NCBI GenBank assembly: GCA_026692885.1
Contig: JAPLNJ010000822.1
Location: forward strand, 1-9,376
Direction of reading: 5' to 3'
Length of the DNA: 9,376 nucleotides
Origin: Planctomycetota bacterium
Lineage (GTDB): Bacteria > Planctomycetota > Planctomycetia > Pirellulales > Pirellulaceae
Shown here: positions 5,471 to 9,376 of the stretch, one piece after another
Layout: each line of letters opens with the position of its first letter
How positions within the stretch are numbered: the stretch's first letter is position 1
The notes under the pieces: model-generated
Seen by the model: the letters and a program-made list of their open reading frames with translations, nothing else
What the model was told of the DNA's origin: nothing
Database searches by the model: none
Made by a program: the position numbers and the translations under genes

Positions 5471-8314
5471 TCACGGGGCCAACGGGCCGGCGTGCAGCGT
5501 CACGGGCTGCGACGACTCCGAACACGCCTTGCCCGTGGCATCCCGGATCGCTAGTCGCAGCCGAAAGGTCCCGGGCTCGGTTTTCAGCAGGGGCACGGCG
5601 ATCGTGGGCGGGTCCGACAGGTCCTGCCGAGCCTCGGCCCGCACCGCGTCTCCCGCTCCTTCCAAGGTGGCGACGACGGTGTGGCTCCCTTTCGTGACGG
5701 CCCCGATCCCGATCATGTCGAAGGCGCAGGCCAACGTCCGCCGGGGCAGCAGTAGGTGGCGAGGTGCGTCCAGTCCGGCGATCACGGGCGCCGTGAGCCG
5801 CTGAAGCGACACGTCCCCCACGTCGAAGACCAGTCGCGTCCCGTGTGCGTAGTCATGCTCGGAGATGAAGAGTTGCACGCGGCTGATCGACTTCCACGGC
5901 TCGGCCCCCGCATCCGCCGCCGTCATCATCGGCTTGACCGGGAAACGCACCAGGAACCACACCCGCTGCTGGCCGCCCAGATCCACCCGGGTCGAAACCA
6001 GCGACTTCTTCCCGCCGTGCGCCGAGAGGACCAACCCGATTGGCGTGTGGTCGTCCGTCACCTCATCGCGATCGGAGTCGATCCGGAACCAGAGTTCGAG
6101 GGTGTCGTACCGGCTCATATCGAGTTCGCCTGGCTTGAAGTCTCGCCCCAGCCTAGGCCAGCCGACCGGATACTTGCCGCCCTCGCCGCCATCGTGTTCA
6201 TGATCGATCTGGACCGTCCAGCGCAGCCCGTTCTGGCCGGCGTGCCGCGCGGCCTCGGTAACTTCCGTCTTCCCCTCCGCGGTCCCGTTTTTCCAGCCGG
6301 CGAAACCGCCGCCGAGGTCGAGCGTCTCCAGCGTCCCTGCGCGCGCCGCAGCCTCGTAAGGCGAGACACTCGCTGGGGAAGATTTCGTTCCGGTAGCTGC
6401 GGCGACCAGGACCGACGGAGCCGACGCCGTGGCCGTGGCCGGGAATTCGAGCAGCCGCGCCGTCTGGGACGCCAGACGCCAGCGGATGGCGTTGAACTCC
6501 TCCGACGGCCACATGCCGTCGGCCAGATACTTCGGCTGTACGCGGATCGCGTCCCAGGTCTCCTGCAGCAGTCGCCGCCCTTCGCCGACCGCCGCCAGAC
6601 AGGCCGGGTTCGGCGATCCCTCGCGCTGGACGATCGCCTGTTGCAGCGTGTAGACGTAGCGCGCGTCGTCAGACCCTTCGCGAAAGCATTCCCAGTAGAT
6701 CGCCGGGATGACTTCGCCCTGATCGTCCACCCGCTGCCCGCACCCGGAGTGCCGGCCGCGGAGGTAGTCGAACGGGTCCGGGCCCGCCGTCCAGCACCAG
6801 TGCCACGGGATCAACGTGGTGTACCCGCTCCGCCAGAGCCCGAACCCATAGGTCATCCGCCCGCCCTTGCACATGGTGCGGCGGTCCTTGATCTCGCCGG
6901 CGTTATGGTTCGGGTAACACCAGTACTCGTACCGGTCCTGGGCGACGATGCGGTCGTAGGGCACCGAATACGGCTGGGAGCACCAGATATCGAGGTGGGG
7001 CGCATAGCCAGCCGCATCGGCTCCGATCGGGTCCTTGGTCGCGTAGGTCCGCAAGCCCGCAGCCTTCACCGCAGCGTAGACCTGGACACCGAACTTCTGG
7101 CACGAAGCGTCGACCTCGTCGATCGGACAGCAGATGAATTCCGGCCAGCCCTTGGCCTGACGCTCCACCTCAAACGCCCGGAAGAGGGCCGTGAGCCGCT
7201 CGTAGAACGCCGGCGGGGGCAACGGGTCGACCCGCCAGTGGTCGCCATGTTTTCCGCCGGGCGTGGTGTCGCGGTAGAGCCGCGCGATGACGCCGTCCGC
7301 CGTGACCGGCGCGGGGCCCTTCAGGCCGGCCGCCAGCATCCGTTCGAGTTCCCCCGCCTGGGCCAGGACGATCCGGTGGCCGTCCTCGCAGTTCAGGGTG
7401 AGTGTCGGCAGCATGTCCAGGCCGTGGTCGACCATGGCCTGGTAGTCCTTGTCCGCGGCCTGGCGGATGAACGCCTCGTCGCGGCCCTGATACAGGACCT
7501 TGTTCCGCGGGTAGAAGTAGGCCGAGAAATGCTGGTGCGGGTCCTGTTGCAGGCGAAAGCCGAGAATGCGGAGCGCCAGCGGAATTTCGACGGCCTGGGC
7601 GAAGCCGTCGTCCCAGACGGTGACGGTCCCCCGGTACAGGCCGGCTTGGGCGTCATTCGGGACGTGGACCGTCAACCAGTACCACTGGCACTCGCCCGCA
7701 GGCGAGGTGTGCACGGTGACGCGCTCGAGGAGTTCCGGCACGCGGCGATACGTGCTGAGCGTGGTGTACGCCGGGTAGCCAACATTCCAGTAGGTGGCCA
7801 GGCGGACGTCGATGCGGCTGGCAGGGAGCTGGCCTGTGGCGGACGTGAGCGACGAAACCCTGACCTTCAGATTCTGGAGGGGACGCACGGGATAGAGGGC
7901 GAACGTGAGGGGCTCGAACTCGCCGGGCGTCGCGAAGGCGACCAAGGTCTCGAGCCTCTCGTGGGGCAGGGGCCGCGTGTTGGCGAACACACACTCGGTC
8001 AGCGGACGCTGGAACAGCAGATACCCCCGCTCCTGTTCCGGCCCGGTGAGAACCGGCTCGCAGGCGGTCTCGTCGAAGGGAATCGCTTTCGCGCCGTCCG
8101 GCACCGTCGGCTGCGGGCGTGGGCGCCGCTCCACCACGTTGTCAACCGGTTTGGGGCCCAGCCGGACGGTCGGCAGTTCCGTCGGTGCCGCCGCGTCAAC
8201 CACTGTCCCGTCCCCCAACGCCAGGCACGCGCCGAGCAGCACGAATGCCGCCGTGTGTGATTGCCGTCTGCCTGCCACGGATCTGCGCCGAACGCGGCAA
8301 GACCTAGGAATCAT
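5471..8314 (-). CDS. Secreted GH123/DUF4091-like glycoside hydrolase with C-terminal sandwich domains
   Basis: The ATG at 8312-8314 is preceded by AAGGAG with 8-nt spacing, giving 947 aa. The frame stays open to 8467, but that extension lies in the palindromic element. Residues 1-43 are an Arg-rich signal peptide (AAFVLLGACLALG). LGAC ending at Cys30 could be a lipobox, so Sec secretion and lipoprotein are both possible. About residues 44-250 are a beta-sandwich N-domain (ECQWYWLTVHVPNDAQAGLY). About 260-570 are a beta/alpha barrel with PEFICCPIDEVDAS. D399-E400 is placed like the Asp-Glu pair GH123 enzymes use for substrate-assisted hydrolysis of beta-N-acetylgalactosaminides. Further barrel text is SGYTTLIPWHWCWTAGPDPF and DDARYVYTL. 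About 660-840 look like a galactose-binding-type sandwich (SRYDTLELWFRIDSD ... FDVGDVSLQ), followed by another beta-rich domain to the end. It is longer than the 550-600 aa I recall for simple GH123 enzymes. It lies downstream of the fucosidase gene, probably co-transcribed. Actual sugar specificity is unproven. Confidence 0.8.
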   Translation of the reverse strand: MIPRSCRVRRRSVAGRRQSHTAAFVLLGACLALGDGTVVDAAAPTELPTVRLGPKPVDNVVERRPRPQPTVPDGAKAIPFDETACEPVLTGPEQERGYLLFQRPLTECVFANTRPLPHERLETLVAFATPGEFEPLTFALYPVRPLQNLKVRVSSLTSATGQLPASRIDVRLATYWNVGYPAYTTLSTYRRVPELLERVTVHTSPAGECQWYWLTVHVPNDAQAGLYRGTVTVWDDGFAQAVEIPLALRILGFRLQQDPHQHFSAYFYPRNKVLYQGRDEAFIRQAADKDYQAMVDHGLDMLPTLTLNCEDGHRIVLAQAGELERMLAAGLKGPAPVTADGVIARLYRDTTPGGKHGDHWRVDPLPPPAFYERLTALFRAFEVERQAKGWPEFICCPIDEVDASCQKFGVQVYAAVKAAGLRTYATKDPIGADAAGYAPHLDIWCSQPYSVPYDRIVAQDRYEYWCYPNHNAGEIKDRRTMCKGGRMTYGFGLWRSGYTTLIPWHWCWTAGPDPFDYLRGRHSGCGQRVDDQGEVIPAIYWECFREGSDDARYVYTLQQAIVQREGSPNPACLAAVGEGRRLLQETWDAIRVQPKYLADGMWPSEEFNAIRWRLASQTARLLEFPATATASAPSVLVAAATGTKSSPASVSPYEAAARAGTLETLDLGGGFAGWKNGTAEGKTEVTEAARHAGQNGLRWTVQIDHEHDGGEGGKYPVGWPRLGRDFKPGELDMSRYDTLELWFRIDSDRDEVTDDHTPIGLVLSAHGGKKSLVSTRVDLGGQQRVWFLVRFPVKPMMTAADAGAEPWKSISRVQLFISEHDYAHGTRLVFDVGDVSLQRLTAPVIAGLDAPRHLLLPRRTLACAFDMIGIGAVTKGSHTVVATLEGAGDAVRAEARQDLSDPPTIAVPLLKTEPGTFRLRLAIRDATGKACSESSQPVTLHAGPLAP

Positions 8315-8322
8315 AGTTGGTT

Positions 8323-8328
8323 CTCCTT
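8323..8328 (-). promoter_or_regulatory. Ribosome binding site of the GH123-like gene
   Basis: Minus-strand AAGGAG lies 8 nt before the ATG at 8312-8314. It fixes the start downstream of the palindromic element rather than inside it. Confidence 0.7.
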
Positions 8329-8356
8329 GCCAGCCAGCCGGGGGTTGGACCAGCGT

Positions 8357-8488
8357 GGCCCTTAGGAGCGGCGCATCAATAACTGTCGCAAGTATAGTAG
8401 TCGTCACGCTCCGCCGTGACGACATGTCATCACGCGGAGCGTTATGACTACTTTGAAAACCCGACACTTATTGATGCGCCGGCCCTTA
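8357..8488. mobile_element. MITE-like palindromic element with 8-bp direct repeats
   Basis: The outer arms 8370-8388 and 8462-8480 are inverted copies matching at 18 of 19 bases (GGCGCATCAATAA then C or G, then TGTCG). An inner pair, 8396-8414 and 8434-8452, matches at 17 of 19, and the centre carries the perfect palindrome GACATGTC (8421-8428). Nearly the whole element therefore folds into one long hairpin. The octamer GGCCCTTA occurs at 8357-8364 and again at 8481-8488, directly at the right end and 5 bp outside the left arm. That fits an 8-bp target duplication. Alternatively the arms extend outward (10 of 13 further matches) to TA at both ends, as in IS630/Tc1-mariner-type insertions. There is no coding capacity, so it would need a transposase in trans. 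The fucosidase stop codon TAA (8486-8488) is inside the right direct repeat. The hairpin would be transcribed between the two enzyme genes. Confidence 0.75.
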
Positions 8489-9376
8489 CTTGGCCGGCGC
8501 CAGCTTGATCGACCGCAGGTTCAGTGGTTGCCAGCCGTCGGCGACGGCCTTGACGCTGAGGGTTATCTTGCCGGGCTTGGCCAAGTCGATCACCCCGATC
8601 GCCACGCTCTGGAACTTCCCGTAGTCGCCCGTATTGGGAGCCTTCGCGTTGAGCTTCTGGTCGCCGACCGCGACCGTGAACGAGCCGGTGCCCTGGGTGG
8701 CGATTTCCGCCGTGGCCTGGAACTTGCCGGGCTTGGTGACTTCGAATTGCCACTCGACCCAGTCGCTCGGGTTGAGCCAGAAACCGATACAATCGCGGTT
8801 CGATCCGCCCTCGAACTTGATCTGCCCGCCGTGCGTGATCGCCTCTTCGGCGGGCAACGTCATCGAACCGTCGGCCGCCTGGCGTAGTGCCGGCGCACTG
8901 GCAAGCACGTCCGCAGCTCCCTCAATCTCCACGACGACCACACTGGCATTGGCGTCCGGCGCGGCGACGGGCATGGTCAGCGTCTGACCGCCGTCCGATT
9001 TCTCCGACTTCAGCTCGATTGTCGGTTGGGCCAGGAGGTACGCCTTTTTCACTTGGTTGGCGACCGGCACCAGGAGCTTGCCGTCCTGGGGCCATTGGAA
9101 GACGTGCAGGTAGAGCTTGCCCGGTTTCTGCGTACACTTGCCGAACGCCAACTTCTTGAACGGGCTGGCGGTAGTGCCATAGATTGACTCGCCGTTGACC
9201 TTCACCCACTGGCCGATCTCAGCCATCCTCTCGACGCTGGGGCCGGGGATCAGCCCTTCGCTCGTCGGGCCGACGTTCAACAGATAGTTACCCCCCTTGC
9301 TGGCGCAGTCGATCAGGTTGCGGATTAACATTTGCGTCGACTTCCAGTTCTGGTCGGCCTTGTTGTAGCCCCAGTG
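8486..9376 (-). CDS. GH29 alpha-L-fucosidase, C-terminal part (runs off the window)
   Basis: The frame is open through the right edge, so the 296 residues visible are only the C-terminal part; the nucleophile region lies outside. The first residues, HWGYNKADQNWKSTQM then LIRNLIDCASKGGNYLLNVG and PTSEGLIP, are the highly typical end of the GH29 catalytic barrel. Next come about 130 residues of the usual C-terminal beta-sandwich (GQWVKVNGESIYGTTASPF to SVVVVEIEG). An extra carbohydrate-binding-like domain of about 120 residues follows (FWLNPSDWVEWQFEVTKPGK ... GKITLSVKAVADGWQP). The family removes alpha-L-fucose from glycans with retention, usually outside the cytoplasm. The internal ATG at 9329-9331 is not the start. 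The GH123-like gene follows in the same direction, separated by the palindromic element. The TAA stop overlaps the element's border repeat. Confidence 0.9.
   Translation of the reverse strand, partial: HWGYNKADQNWKSTQMLIRNLIDCASKGGNYLLNVGPTSEGLIPGPSVERMAEIGQWVKVNGESIYGTTASPFKKLAFGKCTQKPGKLYLHVFQWPQDGKLLVPVANQVKKAYLLAQPTIELKSEKSDGGQTLTMPVAAPDANASVVVVEIEGAADVLASAPALRQAADGSMTLPAEEAITHGGQIKFEGGSNRDCIGFWLNPSDWVEWQFEVTKPGKFQATAEIATQGTGSFTVAVGDQKLNAKAPNTGDYGKFQSVAIGVIDLAKPGKITLSVKAVADGWQPLNLRSIKLAPAK

Noticed and set aside
5756..8260. An 834-aa plus-strand open frame opposite the GH123-like gene
   Set aside because: It is antisense to a gene with signal peptide, catalytic motif and ribosome site. 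Its translation is Arg/Val-rich without domains, as expected for the complement of GC-rich codons.
8315..8467. N-terminal extension of the GH123-like ORF up to 8467
   Set aside because: It would be encoded by the palindromic element and would bury the signal peptide. The ATG at 8312-8314 has an AAGGAG site.

Overview
The window is GC-rich DNA that reads like an accessory region of a planctomycete (Pirellulales-type) genome. The basis is family recognition by eye: large secreted glycoside hydrolases with signal peptides, a LamG/GH95-like protein, a DUF4832-type barrel protein, an Rpn-family remnant, an HPr-like protein and an Ala/Tyr-rich repeat protein of a kind I associate with planctomycetes. 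No rRNA, tRNA or CRISPR array was seen.

Layout. Left part (1-2300): an N-terminally truncated Rpn/YhgA-like (PD-(D/E)XK) remnant on the minus strand, then a minus-strand LamG + GH95-like gene. The latter has lost most of its catalytic domain by an internal deletion with a frameshift. Middle (2300-5470): a plus-strand secreted DUF4832/GH42-like barrel gene is cut off at about 3364, where it meets, tail to tail, an HPr-like gene that has also lost its last codons. Around these lie a 22-bp tandem repeat, a 54-aa small ORF, the Ala/Tyr-rich repeat protein and a start-less zinc-ribbon relic. Right part (5471-9376): two large, apparently intact minus-strand genes, the 3' part of a GH29 alpha-L-fucosidase followed by a 947-aa GH123/DUF4091-like enzyme.

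The fucosidase and the GH123-like gene look like an operon for breaking down a fucosylated, amino-sugar-containing polysaccharide. Their intergenic space is filled by a ~120-bp, almost fully palindromic element. It has 19-bp inverted ends and a perfect 8-bp direct repeat at its borders, and one copy of that repeat contains the fucosidase stop codon. This is best read as a MITE-like insertion and is the strongest non-coding signal here.

Overall the right side is a working glycan-degradation unit, and the left two thirds is a decaying, rearranged region in which at least four genes are truncated or broken. I did not find a clearly new multi-gene system. The items most worth checking are the palindromic element, the tail-to-tail gene junction, the HPr variant and the Ala/Tyr repeat protein.
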